Shown in pieces: positions 54,471 to 63,800 of a stretch of 64,000 bases of DNA. The DNA comes from an uncultured Bacteroidales bacterium. Its GTDB lineage: Bacteria > Bacteroidota > Bacteroidia > Bacteroidales > P3. The notes beneath the pieces were generated by a model. That model searched no databases, was not told the origin of the DNA, and saw nothing but the letters and a program-made list of their open reading frames with translations. How positions within the stretch are numbered: the first letter of the stretch is position 1; every line of letters begins with the position of its first letter. The position numbers and the translations under genes were made by a program. The DNA lies in assembly GCA_946183915.1 (NCBI GenBank), contig CAMHDJ010000005.1, forward strand, positions 1-64,000. Reading direction: 5' to 3'.

Positions 54471-54599
54471 ATGAAAAAGGTATTTTCAATTCAGAAGGTC
54501 GCCTTCGCGATGACGGCAATGGCCGCATGCGGCGACGACAACAACGGCACCGGGAACGGCGGCGGTAGCAACGGCGGCGGCATGCCAAGGCTGATGTAA
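54471..54599 (+). CDS. 42-residue lipoprotein-like frame, probably truncated
   Basis: A signal-like N-terminus with lipobox MAAC, then DDNNGTGNGGGSNGGG and only six more residues before TAA. This is the start of a lipoprotein similar in layout to the gene at 4331, without any domain after the Gly/Asn linker. It is either a broken gene that lost its 3' part or a very small lipoprotein. GC-rich in the second half, AT-rich upstream. Confidence 0.45.
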   Translation: MKKVFSIQKVAFAMTAMAACGDDNNGTGNGGGSNGGGMPRLM

Positions 54600-54671
54600 A
54601 GGCACATGGCACCCTGACGTGCCGGCACGTCACGAGGGTGGGGCTTGAAAGTCTGACAGAATGCTAAATGC

Positions 54672-54703
54672 AGCGGGGCCCGCGCGTCAGCGCGGGCCCC
54701 GCT
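54672..54703 (-). terminator. GC-rich hairpin after valS
   Basis: A 14-bp perfect stem (AGCGGGGCCCGCGC and its complement) with loop GTCA, starting 21 bases after the valS stop codon. Only a short T-rich stretch follows. Confidence 0.7.
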
Positions 54704-54724
54704 ATTCAATGTTGTTGCTATTGT

Positions 54725-57412
54725 TCAACCGAGGGCGGCGATCTGGGCCTTGAGGGCGGCGATCTTGGTCTCGGCGTCGCGCTGTTTGTTGCGTTCCTTC
54801 TCGATGACGGCGGCGGGGGCGCCATTGACGAACTTCTCGTTGGAGAGCTTCTTCAGCACGCTATTGAGGAAACCTTCGGCATACTTCAGGTCCTCCTGCA
54901 GCTTTTTGAGTTCCTCTTCGCGGTTGACGTTCTGGCTCATGGGCACGAAGCACTCGGTGGTGCCGATCATGAAGCTGAGGGCGCCGGCGGGCTTCTCGGT
55001 GATAACCTTCACGGCGCTGACGTTGCCCAGCTTGCGGATGATGCCCTCGAAACGGTCGATGCGGAAGCGCTCGTCGCTGGCGATGTAGCTCACCTCCAGG
55101 GCCTCCTTGGGCGAGAGGTTGCGCGTGTTGCGTATGTTGCGCACGCCGGCGATGACCTCGCGGGCGGTGTCGAACTCGTCGAGCAGGCGCTGGTCGTAGT
55201 AGACGCTGGTGGGCATGTGCTGGTTCATAATGCTGTAGTTGGCATTGATGAAGGCGGCCTTCTCGTCGTCCTTGCCCATGGTCTGCAGGGCGTGCCAGAT
55301 CTCTTCGGTGACGAAGGGCATGAAGGGGTGGAGCATCAGCATGAGGCGCGAGAAGATGGAGAGGGTGGCCTCGTAGGTCTCGCGGTCGATGGGGGTGCCG
55401 TAGGCGGGCTTGACCATCTCGAGGTACCAGGAGCAGAAGTCGTCCCAGGCCAGCTTGTAGGTGGCCATGAGGGCCTCGCTGAGGCGGTACTGGTCGAAGT
55501 CGCGCTCGATCTCCTCAAGCACCTGCGCCATGCGCTGCTCCATCCACTGGACAGCGACCTCGTTGTTAGACTTCGAGTCTTCGAGACTACGAGACTTCGA
55601 GTCTTTGGGGGTTGAAGTCTCCACCTGCCAGCCGGAGACCAAGCGCAGGGCGTTCCAAAGTTTGTTGCTGAAGTTGCGGCCCTGTTCGCAGATGCTCTCG
55701 TCGAAGGGGAGGTCGTTGCCCGCCGGAGCGGTGAGCAGCATACCCATACGGACGCCGTCGGCGCCGTACTTCTCGATGAGCTCGATGGGGTCGGGGCTGT
55801 TGCCGAGCTGCTTGCTCATCTTGCGGCCCAGCTTGTCGCGCACGATGCCGGTGAAGTAGACGTTGTGGAAGGGGACGTCCTTGCGGTACTCCTCGCCGGC
55901 CATGATCATGCGGGCCACCCAGAAGAAGATGATGTCGGGGGCGGTGATGAGGTCGGCGGTGGGGTAGTAGTATTTGATCTCGGGGTTGTCGGGGTTGCGG
56001 ATGCCGTCGAAGAGCGAGATGGGCCAGAGCCAGGAGCTGAACCAAGTGTCCAGCACGTCATCGTCCTGACGCAGGGCGCCGGTGTAGCCGTACTTCTCGG
56101 CGGCCAGCTTGCGGGCCTCCTCCTCGTTGAGGGCCACGACGGTCTCCACGCGGCCGTTCACCTCCAGATACCATGCCGGTATGCGGTGGCCCCACCAGAG
56201 CTGGCGGCTGATGCACCAGTCCTTGATGTTCTCCAGCCAGTGGCGGTAGGTGTTCTTGAACTTGGCGGGGTGGAAGCGGATGGTGTCGTCCTCGACCACC
56301 TCGAGGGCACGCTTGGCGAGGCCCTCCATCTTGAGGAACCACTGGGCGCTGAGCTTAGGCTCGATGACGGCGTCGGTGCGCTCGCTGTGGCCCACCTTGT
56401 TGGTGTAGTCCTCGATCTTCTCGATGAGGCCGGCCTCATCGAGGTCCTTGACGATCTGCTTGCGGCAGGCGAAGCGGTCCATGCCGGCGTATTTGCCGCC
56501 ATGCTCATTGAGCGTGCCGTTGTCGTTGAAGATGTCGATGGACTCGAGGTTGTACTTCATGCCCAGGTTGTAGTCGTTGATGTCGTGGGCGGGGGTGATC
56601 TTCAGGGCGCCGGTGCCGAACTCGCGGTCCACGTACTCGTCCATGATGATGGGCACCACGCGGCCCACGCCGGGCACGACGACGCGCTTGCCCTTGAGCC
56701 AGGAGTAGCGCTCGTCCTCGGGGTGGACGCACACGGCGGTGTCGCCCATGATGGTCTCGGGACGAGTTGTAGCTACTACAATGTAGCGGTCCTCGCCCTC
56801 CACGAAGTAGCGGAGGTAGAACAGCTTGCCGTGGCTCTCCTTGTAGACCACCTCCTCGTCGCTGACGGCGGTGAGGGCCTGGGGATCCCAGTTGACCATG
56901 CGCACGCCGCGGTAGATGAGTTCCTTGTTGTAGAGGTCGACGAAGACGCGCATCACGCTCTCGTAGCGCACGTCGTCCATGGTGAAGGCTGTGCGGTCCC
57001 AGTCGCAACTGGCGCCGAGCTTGCGCAGCTGCTTCAGGATGATGCCGCCGTACTGCTCCTTCCATTCCCAGGCGTACTTCAGGAACTCGTCGCGCGAGAG
57101 GCTGCGCTTGTCGATGCCGCGCTCGGCGAGCATTTTGACGACCTTGGCCTCGGTGGCGATGGAGGCGTGGTCGGTGCCGGGCACCCAGCAGGCGTTCTTG
57201 CCCTGCATGCGGGCGCGGCGCACCAGCACATCCTGAATCGTGTTGTTGAGCATGTGGCCCATGTGCAGCACACCCGTCACGTTGGGCGGCGGGATGACCA
57301 CCGTGTAGGGCACGCGGTTGTCGGGCTCCGAGTGGAAGAGCTTTTTGTCAAGCCAGAACTGATACCATTTCTCCTCGATGGCACGAGGGTCGTATTTCGA
57401 TGCTAATTCCAT
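54725..57412 (-). CDS. valS: valyl-tRNA synthetase
   Basis: 895 residues, class I synthetase. [17 protein letters not shown] near residue 40 is the HIGH motif (HMGH) and [18 protein letters not shown] near 528 is KMSKS (KMSKQ). An editing domain with [17 protein letters not shown] near 215 and a C-terminal coiled-coil arm ([14 protein letters not shown]) are present. Residues about 598-614 ([13 protein letters not shown]) are hydrophilic and encoded by an 8-bp tandem array, in frame, near the junction to the anticodon-binding domain. It charges tRNA-Val. Confidence 0.97.
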   Translation of the reverse strand: MELASKYDPRAIEEKWYQFWLDKKLFHSEPDNRVPYTVVIPPPNVTGVLHMGHMLNNTIQDVLVRRARMQGKNACWVPGTDHASIATEAKVVKMLAERGIDKRSLSRDEFLKYAWEWKEQYGGIILKQLRKLGASCDWDRTAFTMDDVRYESVMRVFVDLYNKELIYRGVRMVNWDPQALTAVSDEEVVYKESHGKLFYLRYFVEGEDRYIVVATTRPETIMGDTAVCVHPEDERYSWLKGKRVVVPGVGRVVPIIMDEYVDREFGTGALKITPAHDINDYNLGMKYNLESIDIFNDNGTLNEHGGKYAGMDRFACRKQIVKDLDEAGLIEKIEDYTNKVGHSERTDAVIEPKLSAQWFLKMEGLAKRALEVVEDDTIRFHPAKFKNTYRHWLENIKDWCISRQLWWGHRIPAWYLEVNGRVETVVALNEEEARKLAAEKYGYTGALRQDDDVLDTWFSSWLWPISLFDGIRNPDNPEIKYYYPTADLITAPDIIFFWVARMIMAGEEYRKDVPFHNVYFTGIVRDKLGRKMSKQLGNSPDPIELIEKYGADGVRMGMLLTAPAGNDLPFDESICEQGRNFSNKLWNALRLVSGWQVETSTPKDSKSRSLEDSKSNNEVAVQWMEQRMAQVLEEIERDFDQYRLSEALMATYKLAWDDFCSWYLEMVKPAYGTPIDRETYEATLSIFSRLMLMLHPFMPFVTEEIWHALQTMGKDDEKAAFINANYSIMNQHMPTSVYYDQRLLDEFDTAREVIAGVRNIRNTRNLSPKEALEVSYIASDERFRIDRFEGIIRKLGNVSAVKVITEKPAGALSFMIGTTECFVPMSQNVNREEELKKLQEDLKYAEGFLNSVLKKLSNEKFVNGAPAAVIEKERNKQRDAETKIAALKAQIAALG
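55570..55620. repeat. 8-bp-period array inside valS
   Basis: ACTTCGAG, TCTTCGAG, ACTACGAG, ACTTCGAG, TCTTTGGG, GGTTGAAG in register; same family as in mutL and frdA. Confidence 0.85.
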
Positions 57413-57435
57413 TTATATTTTATATTTTTCGGGCT

Positions 57436-57444
57436 GCAAAGATA
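57436..57444 (-). promoter_or_regulatory. valS -7 element (TATCTTTGC)
   Basis: Minus strand, 24 bases before the start codon. No TTG at normal spacing. Confidence 0.65.
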
Positions 57445-57553
57445 CATTTTTTTCTCGATATACGCTAAAAAAAGTACCTATGACTGCAAATTATTGATTA
57501 TCAATGTAATGTATATATTATATCTAAGTTGCTGTTTTTCAGTGTTCAGTGTG

Positions 57554-57630
57554 CATCCTCCAGGCATCAACCAGGCATCATCTAGGCATCATCTAGGCAT
57601 CAACTAGGCATCCCCTCTGCATCATCTCTG
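57554..57630. repeat. 11-bp-period tandem array, 7 units
   Basis: CATCCTCCAGG, CATCAACCAGG, CATCATCTAGG twice, CATCAACTAGG, CATCCCCTCTG, CATCATCTCTG in register. It sits between the valS upstream region and the rhomboid stop codon; a short GTGTTCA array precedes it. Confidence 0.92.
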
Positions 57631-57665
57631 CATGTGACCCTGGTGGATGCTCTCCTGATGCAGGG

Positions 57666-58280
57666 TCAGAAGCGCGAAAATGGATGTTTGCGCCAGTAGA
57701 GGATCAGCAGGAAGCCGATGAGCATGCCGCCGAGGTGGGCGAAGTGGGCCACACCGTCGTAGGAGCGGAAGATGCCCTCGAAGAGCTCAAGGGCTATCAT
57801 GCCGATGATGAACCACTTGGTCTTGATGGGGACGAGGAAGTAGAGGTAGATGTACTCGTTGGGGAACATCATGCCGAAGGCCAGCAAGAGGGCGTAGACG
57901 GCTCCCGAAGCGCCCACCGAGAGGTGGATGCCCGGCACCAAGAGGTTGAGCAATCCGGCCCCGATGCCGCAGACGAGGTAGTAGAACAGGAAGCGGCGCG
58001 TGCCCCAGTAGCGCTCCAGCACGGCCCCGAACATCCAGAGAGAGAACATGTTGAAGAAGAGGTGGTCGAACGAGCCGTGCATGAACATATAGGTCAGCGG
58101 CTGCCAGAGGCGGAAGTTGCCGCTGCGGGGTGTCCAGATGCCGAGCCAGGCGTTGAGGTCGATGATGTGCTGCATCGGACCCAGCACATAGTAGGCCACG
58201 TAGCAGAGCACATTGATGATCAGCAGGTGCTTCACTGCCGGCGGCAGCAGACGGTATCCTTGGGGTTGGTATTGGGCCAT
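57666..58280 (-). CDS. rhomboid-family intramembrane serine protease
   Basis: 204 residues with six membrane helices. The catalytic Ser is in VGASGAVYALL (GxSG) near residue 124 and the His in AHLGGMLIGF near 182; FMHGSFDHLFFNMFSLW is the family motif in helix 2 (HxxxHxxxN form). It cleaves membrane proteins within the bilayer; the substrate is unknown. It is the last gene of the pepO-thioredoxin-mutL-rhomboid run, separated from mutL by a 7-bp-period array. C-terminal residues are basic. Confidence 0.93.
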   Translation of the reverse strand: MAQYQPQGYRLLPPAVKHLLIINVLCYVAYYVLGPMQHIIDLNAWLGIWTPRSGNFRLWQPLTYMFMHGSFDHLFFNMFSLWMFGAVLERYWGTRRFLFYYLVCGIGAGLLNLLVPGIHLSVGASGAVYALLLAFGMMFPNEYIYLYFLVPIKTKWFIIGMIALELFEGIFRSYDGVAHFAHLGGMLIGFLLILYWRKHPFSRF

Positions 58281-58282
58281 GA

Positions 58283-58380
58283 AGTTATGAGTTAAGAGTT
58301 AAGAGTTATGAATTAAGAGTTATGAATTAAGGGGTATGAATTAAAAGTTATGAGTTAAGAGTTATGAGTTAAGCGTTATT
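58283..58380. repeat. 7-bp-period tandem array, 14 units
   Basis: AGTTATG, AGTTAAG, AATTAAG and variants in exact register from the rhomboid start codon to the mutL stop codon. The longest array in the window. Confidence 0.95.
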
Positions 58381-60184
58381 TTAACAGGTCTTCGGGTTTG
58401 ACGATGGAGATGATGCGCTTGCCGGAGGGCGACACCTCGGCCATGGGGCAGGCGAAGAGGTCGGCCACGAGCTGCTGCATCTCCTCCTGCGAGAGGGGAG
58501 TGCCGGCGCGGACGGCCAGCTGTCGCGCCAGCGAGAGGCAGAGGCTCTCGTCGCGCTTGTTGTATTTCTGCATGGTGGCTCCCTTGTAGTCCTGCAGCAG
58601 CTGGTCGAGCAGGGCCTGCAGGTCCTCGTCCTTGAGGTTGGCGGGGGTGGCGGTCACCACGAAGGTGGTCTGGTTCAGGACCGACATCTCGAAGCCGTAG
58701 TCCTTGAGGTCGGGCAACAGCTCGGCCAGCATCTCGGCGTCGGCGGCCGAGAAGCGGCATTGCAGCGGGAACATCAACGTCTGCGACGCCGCCTTGCTGG
58801 ATCGTGCGCTGAGCAGGCGGTGGTAGAGCACCCGCTCGTGGGCCCGCTGCTGGTCGATGAGGGCCAGCCCCGACGAGAGGGCGGTGACGATGTAGCGCCC
58901 CTGCACCTGGAGGCACTGGTTGGACGTCAGGACTTCGAGACATCGAGACTTCGAGTCCTCGAAACTTGAAGTCTCGACATCTTGAAGACTCGAAGACTCG
59001 AGGTCTTGACGTCTCGACGTCTCGACGTCCTGATGACTAGAGACCTCTGTCATCCGCATGCGGGTCTGGCTGCCGCTGGCGCGGAAGGGGTTATAGTCGG
59101 GGTTGTAGCTGATGCGGGGCTGCGGGGGGATGTAGTCCTTGGGGGCCGGCGGCAGGTTGAACTCCTCCGGCGTGTCGAAGCTCAGCTCGGTGGCCAAGCT
59201 GAATTGGCCCAGGGCACGCTTGACGGCCGACCGCAGGATGGCGAACAGCGCGTGCTCGTCGACGAACTTCACCTCGGTCTTGGTGGGGTGGATGTTGATG
59301 TCGATCTTCGAGGGGTCGACGGTGAGTCCGATGAAGTAGCTGGGGTAGGCGCGCTCGGGCAGCAGGTCGCCGTAGGCGCGTTCGACGGCGGCGCTCAGGG
59401 CCGGATGCTTGATGAAGCGGCCGTTGACGAAGATATACTGCTCGCCGCGCGTGCGACGGCTGTACTCCGGCCGGCTGACGAAGCCGCGTATCTTCACCAG
59501 GTCGGTCTCCTCCTCGACGGCGAAGAGGCGCTCCTTGTAGGCCGCGCCGTAGAGGCCGGCGATGCGCTGTAGCAGCGTGCCGCCCTTGAGGTCGTAGAGC
59601 AGGCGCCCGTTGCTGGTGAAAGAGAAGGCCAGGTCGTGGTGGATCAACGTGATGCGGCGGAAGACCTCCTCGATGTGGCTCATCTCGACGCTGTCTTTCT
59701 TCAGGAAGTTGCGCCGCGCAGGCACGTTGAAAAAGAGGTTCTTGACGCTCAGCGACGTGCCCGGGGGGCAGACGGTGGGCTGCTGGTCGACGATGTGCGA
59801 CCCTTCGATCACCACCTGGGTGCCCAGCTCGCTGTCGTGCTGGCGGGTGCGTAGTTCCACCTGTGCGATGGCGGCAATGGAGGCCAGGGCCTCGCCGCGG
59901 AAGCCCATGGTGTGGATGGCGAAGAGGTCGTCGGCGTGGTGAATCTTGCTGGTGGCGTGGCGCTCGAAGCAGAGGCGCGCGTCGCTGTCGCTCATGCCGC
60001 TGCCGTTGTCCACCACCTGGATCAGCGTGCGCCCGGCGTCTTTCACCACCAGGTCGATCTGGGTGGCGCCGGCGTCCATCGAGTTCTCCAGCATCTCCTT
60101 GACGGCGCCGGCGGGACGGTCCACCACCTCGCCAGCCGCTATCTGGTTGGCCACGCTGTCGGGCAGTATGTTGATGATGTCCAC
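58376..60184 (-). CDS. mutL: DNA mismatch repair protein MutL
   Basis: 602 residues. The GHKL ATPase domain has MLENSMDAGATQIDL near residue 31, DNGSGM near 58 and GFRGEALASIAAI near 93. The C-terminal dimerisation domain starts about residue 420; the endonuclease motif DQHA(x)2E(x)4E appears only as LIDQQRAHERVLYH, so nicking activity is doubtful. The linker between the domains (about 381-418, around SSHQDVETSRRQDLES) is encoded by an 8-bp tandem array of 14 units. The gene follows the thioredoxin gene by 18 bases. A repair gene hosting such an array is notable because MutL function influences repeat stability. Confidence 0.95.
   Translation of the reverse strand: MDIINILPDSVANQIAAGEVVDRPAGAVKEMLENSMDAGATQIDLVVKDAGRTLIQVVDNGSGMSDSDARLCFERHATSKIHHADDLFAIHTMGFRGEALASIAAIAQVELRTRQHDSELGTQVVIEGSHIVDQQPTVCPPGTSLSVKNLFFNVPARRNFLKKDSVEMSHIEEVFRRITLIHHDLAFSFTSNGRLLYDLKGGTLLQRIAGLYGAAYKERLFAVEEETDLVKIRGFVSRPEYSRRTRGEQYIFVNGRFIKHPALSAAVERAYGDLLPERAYPSYFIGLTVDPSKIDINIHPTKTEVKFVDEHALFAILRSAVKRALGQFSLATELSFDTPEEFNLPPAPKDYIPPQPRISYNPDYNPFRASGSQTRMRMTEVSSHQDVETSRRQDLESSSLQDVETSSFEDSKSRCLEVLTSNQCLQVQGRYIVTALSSGLALIDQQRAHERVLYHRLLSARSSKAASQTLMFPLQCRFSAADAEMLAELLPDLKDYGFEMSVLNQTTFVVTATPANLKDEDLQALLDQLLQDYKGATMQKYNKRDESLCLSLARQLAVRAGTPLSQEEMQQLVADLFACPMAEVSPSGKRIISIVKPEDLLK
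58932..59043. repeat. 8-bp-period tandem array inside mutL, 14 units
   Basis: ACTTCGAG, ACATCGAG, TCTCGACG, TCTTGACG and similar units in exact 8-base register. It encodes the interdomain linker. Confidence 0.92.
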
Positions 60185-60202
60185 TGGTTGTGTGTTCGGG
60201 GG

Positions 60203-61603
60203 TTAGTGTTTGGCGGTGCGGGCGCTCAGCTTCTCGTAGTTGTCCAGGAAAGCCATGAGGCTCTTGACGGGAAGCACCTTGTTCATGATGATGTCGCGCC
60301 GCTCGTTGAGGATGATCATCGTCGGGGCGCCGTGCACATTGTAGGCCTCCTGGTAGTCGATGTTGACGTGGGTGCCGCCCACGTTGACCCAGCGGAAGTC
60401 GTGCTCCTTGACGTAGCGCTTCCACTTCTCGACGTCGCTGTCGTAGCCCACGGCGTAGATCTCGAAGCGCTTGTTGCCGATGGCCGTCAGCGAGTCGTAG
60501 AGCACCTTCAGCTCCTCGCTCTGCTCCTGGCAGTGGTGGCAGTCGGGATCCCAGAACCAGAGGATGACGTAGCGGGTCGGCTGGCGGTGCGACGACTGCC
60601 AGTGCTCGGGGGCGTCGATCTGGGTGGTGTCCAGCATCCAGAGCTCCTGGCCGTGGGCGCCGATGATGCTCTGGCCGATGCGGGCCAGATTCTGCTTGGT
60701 CAGGTAGATCTCGCTCTCGCGCATCCACGGGCAGCGCCCTTTGAGGATGTACTCGCGGGCGATGTGGCACCACACGGCATCCCACCCGATGTTGCGCGTC
60801 GAGCGGTAGTAGCGGGGCTCGATAAACTGGATCACGTAGCGCGCCAGGGCGGTGTCGTCGCCGATGCGGGCCATCAGACGGTCCAACTCCAGGACAATCG
60901 TATCGGCGTCGGCGCGGTAGAGCATGCCGTAGAAGAAGACATTAAGCTTGCTGAACAGCTGGGGGCTGTAGAGCACCGCCGAAGGGTTGGAACGGTAGAA
61001 GGCGATGGAATCAAAGAACGGATCCCAGTAGTGGAGGCGGAAGTAGCGCGCCTTGTCTTCGATGCTGTCGGGCACTTCGGCCGGTTCGCAGAGGTTGATG
61101 AGCTGCATGTAGAGGTTGTGCTGCCCATCGCGCCGTGCTTTCTCTTCGAAGGCGGTCATGCGTTCGGCGAGGGCGTCGGTCGAGGCGCCGGCCTTGCGCA
61201 GGCTGTCGGCCTCGCGGCGGGCGGCGTCTTCGGTGGCGATGTAGTCGTACATCAGCCGGTTGGCCTTGCTGCCTTTCACGCGCAGGCTGGCGGCGCTGAG
61301 CTTGGCGTCGCCGCTGAGGGTGAGCGTGCGGCTGTCGTCGACGAGGAAGTCGGTCAGTACCGTCTTGCGGTCTTGCCGCACGAGGGCGTAGACGCCCCGC
61401 TCCCACGGGCGGCGGCCCTGGAAGTGGTAGCCCTTGCGGCCGCGGGCGGTCGAGTCGAGCAGCTGCACCTCGTCGCGGTAGTGGCGCCCGATGTAGAGCA
61501 CCGTGTCCTCCAGTCCCTGGGGGTGGAATAAGAAACTGTACTGCTGCGCAAAGGCTGTGCAGCAGTACAGTGTGAGGGTTAGTATGATCAGTGTGCGCTT
61601 CAT
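60203..61603 (-). CDS. exported thioredoxin-domain protein (TlpA-like)
   Basis: 466 residues from ATG 61603 (MKRTLIILTLTLYCCTAFAQ signal peptide). The N-terminal half is a DUF4369-like and helical region (YSFLFHPQGLEDTVLYIG, later YIATEDAARREADSLRKAG). The C-terminal about 140 residues are a thioredoxin fold with WFWDPDCHHCQEQSEELKVL near residue 356 and a cis-Pro in HGAPTMIILN. The CHHC pair is intact, so a thiol-disulfide role in the periplasm is likely. It follows pepO by 5 bases and may help fold exported proteins. The longer upstream frame is inside pepO and not real. Confidence 0.82.
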   Translation of the reverse strand: MKRTLIILTLTLYCCTAFAQQYSFLFHPQGLEDTVLYIGRHYRDEVQLLDSTARGRKGYHFQGRRPWERGVYALVRQDRKTVLTDFLVDDSRTLTLSGDAKLSAASLRVKGSKANRLMYDYIATEDAARREADSLRKAGASTDALAERMTAFEEKARRDGQHNLYMQLINLCEPAEVPDSIEDKARYFRLHYWDPFFDSIAFYRSNPSAVLYSPQLFSKLNVFFYGMLYRADADTIVLELDRLMARIGDDTALARYVIQFIEPRYYRSTRNIGWDAVWCHIAREYILKGRCPWMRESEIYLTKQNLARIGQSIIGAHGQELWMLDTTQIDAPEHWQSSHRQPTRYVILWFWDPDCHHCQEQSEELKVLYDSLTAIGNKRFEIYAVGYDSDVEKWKRYVKEHDFRWVNVGGTHVNIDYQEAYNVHGAPTMIILNERRDIIMNKVLPVKSLMAFLDNYEKLSARTAKH

Positions 61604-61608
61604 CGTGA

Positions 61609-63666
61609 TTACCAGAGCAGAGCGCGTTTCTCGGGGGCGAGCCACATGCCGTCGCCTTCCTTGATGCCGAAGGCCTCGATGAACTCGGTCACCTGGGGCA
61701 GAGCCACGTTGACGCGGTTGCGGCCCAGCGAGTGGACGTCCATCTGGGTGAGCTGCAGGGCGGCCTGCGGACGGATGTTCGAAGCCCACACGGCGGCGTA
61801 GGCCAGGAAGAAGCGCTGCTCGGGCGTGAAGCCGTCCATCTCGCCCTTGTTGAGCTGTTTCTTGGCGATGGCGTTCTGCATGGCGAGGTAGCTCACGTGC
61901 AGGCCTCCGTTGTCGGCGATGTTCTCGCCGAGGGTCAGCTCGCCGTTGCCGTGGATGAGGCCGAGCTCGGGGTCGTCGAGGGCGATGCAGCTGTCGAAGG
62001 CGTCGATGAGGGCCTTCTTGTTGGTGTTGAAGTTGGCGGCGTCCTCTTCGGTCCACCAGTCGTTCAGGTTGCCGTCCTTGTCGTACTGGCGGCCCTGGTC
62101 GTCGAAGCCGTGGGTCAGCTCGTGGCCGATCACGACGCCGATGGCACCGTAGTTGGCGGCCTCGTCAGCCTCCATGTTGAAGAAGGGGGGCTGCAGGATG
62201 GCGGCCGGGAAGCAGATCTCGTTGGTGGTGGGGTTGTAGTAGGCGTTGACCGTCTGCGGCGTCATCTGCCACTCGTCGCGGTCCACCGGCTTGTTGATCT
62301 TGCTGAGCATGTAGTCCATGTCGAACTCGTTGCTGCGCACCACGTTGGCGTAGTAGCTGTCGTCCTTGACCTCGAGGCCGCTGTAGTCGCGCCACTTGTT
62401 GGGGTAGCCGATCTTGACCAGGATGGTCGAGAGCTTCTCGTGGGCGTTGGCCTTGGTGGCGTCGGTCATCCAGGTGGCCATGTCGATACGCTGTCCGAGG
62501 GCGGTGATGAGGTTCTGCACGAGGGTCTCCATGCGGGCCTTGGCCTCGGCGGGGAAGTACTTCTCCACATACAGCTGGCCGAGGGCCTCGCCCATGGCGC
62601 CGTCGACGGTGGCGGTGACGCGTTTCCAGCGCGGGCGGTTCACCTCGCGGCCGCTGAGCAGCTTGCCGTAGAAGTCGAAGTTGGCGTTCACGAAGTCGTC
62701 GCTCAGGTAGCTGGCGGCGCCGTTGATCTCATGCCAGGCCATGTAGGCCTTCAGGATCTCCACGTCGGTGTCGGCCAGCACGCGGTTCACCTCCTCGAAG
62801 TATTTGATCTGGGCGATGTTGAAGCTCTCCATGCCTTCCATGATGTTCATGGCGGTGAAGTAGCCCTTCCAGTCGATGTTGGGCGTCAGCGCGGCGGCGC
62901 TGTCCACCGTGAAGCGGTTGAAGGTGGCCTGCGGGTCGCGGTTCTCGAGGCGCGTGTTCTGGCTCTTGGCCAGGCGGGTCTCGAAGCTCATCACCATCTG
63001 GGCCAGCTTGTCGGCGCGGATGCCGCTCAGCTTGTCGTAGCCCGCCATGGCGAACTCCTTGGTCATCAGCTCCACATAGCCGGCGCGGACGTTCTTGTTG
63101 TTGCCCTCGTCGGTCAGGTAGTAGTCGCGGTCGCCCAGGCCCAGACCGCTCTGGTAGGCCCATGCGATGCACATCTTGGCGTTGTCCTTGTCGGCCTCGC
63201 CGAACACACCGAACAGCACGTGGTTGCCGCGGCGGTGCATCTTCAGCAGCTCGGCCCACACGTCCTCGCGGCTCTTCAGCTGGTTGATCTCCTCCATGTA
63301 GGGCATCAGCGGGGCGGCACCCTGCTCCTGCAGGCGCACGCTGTCCATACCGATGTTGTACAGCTTGGCGATCTTGTCGGCAATCGAGCCGGCCTCGTTC
63401 TGCATGGCGCTCACCGAGTCGATGATGCCGCGCATGTTCTCCTGTGCCTTCTCGGCCAGCACGTCGAAGGCGCCGTAGCGCGAGTGCTCGGCGTCGAGCG
63501 GGTTGTTTTTCATCCAGCCACCGCAGGCGTACTGGTAGAAGTCGTCCTGCAGGCGGGCCGTCGTGTCAAAGTTGTCCAGGTTGATGCCCGACGTCAGTTG
63601 GGCCTTGTGCTGGCAACCGGTAGCGATAACTGCCATTGTAGCAATGCTTAATAGGGTTTTCTTCAT
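61609..63666 (-). CDS. pepO: M13-family (neprilysin-like) metallopeptidase lipoprotein
   Basis: 685 residues, with lipobox AVIATGC at about residue 18, so it is anchored in the envelope. The zinc site GVVIGHELTHGFDDQG has the HExxH at about 515-519, and the third ligand Glu with the conserved Asp is in GENIADNGGL near 575. The N-terminal GINLDNFDTTARLQDDFYQYACGGW is typical of M13. It cleaves small peptides. It opens the operon with the thioredoxin, mutL and rhomboid genes. Confidence 0.95.
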   Translation of the reverse strand: MKKTLLSIATMAVIATGCQHKAQLTSGINLDNFDTTARLQDDFYQYACGGWMKNNPLDAEHSRYGAFDVLAEKAQENMRGIIDSVSAMQNEAGSIADKIAKLYNIGMDSVRLQEQGAAPLMPYMEEINQLKSREDVWAELLKMHRRGNHVLFGVFGEADKDNAKMCIAWAYQSGLGLGDRDYYLTDEGNNKNVRAGYVELMTKEFAMAGYDKLSGIRADKLAQMVMSFETRLAKSQNTRLENRDPQATFNRFTVDSAAALTPNIDWKGYFTAMNIMEGMESFNIAQIKYFEEVNRVLADTDVEILKAYMAWHEINGAASYLSDDFVNANFDFYGKLLSGREVNRPRWKRVTATVDGAMGEALGQLYVEKYFPAEAKARMETLVQNLITALGQRIDMATWMTDATKANAHEKLSTILVKIGYPNKWRDYSGLEVKDDSYYANVVRSNEFDMDYMLSKINKPVDRDEWQMTPQTVNAYYNPTTNEICFPAAILQPPFFNMEADEAANYGAIGVVIGHELTHGFDDQGRQYDKDGNLNDWWTEEDAANFNTNKKALIDAFDSCIALDDPELGLIHGNGELTLGENIADNGGLHVSYLAMQNAIAKKQLNKGEMDGFTPEQRFFLAYAAVWASNIRPQAALQLTQMDVHSLGRNRVNVALPQVTEFIEAFGIKEGDGMWLAPEKRALLW

Positions 63667-63702
63667 GTTGTTTTTATTATATGTTACTTTTCAAAACAAA
63701 AT

Positions 63703-63733
63703 GCAAAGATACACTTTTTTCGCGACATGGCAA
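63703..63733 (-). promoter_or_regulatory. pepO operon promoter
   Basis: Minus strand: TTG (63731-63733) in TTTTGCCATGTCG, a 19-base spacer, TATCTTTGC (63703-63711), 36 bases before the ATG. Confidence 0.88.
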
Positions 63734-63800
63734 AATTTAATTTCTCCACCCGCCTCCGGGGCGCCTCCGGTTCGTTCCCGATCCACCCCTCGTCGACCCC

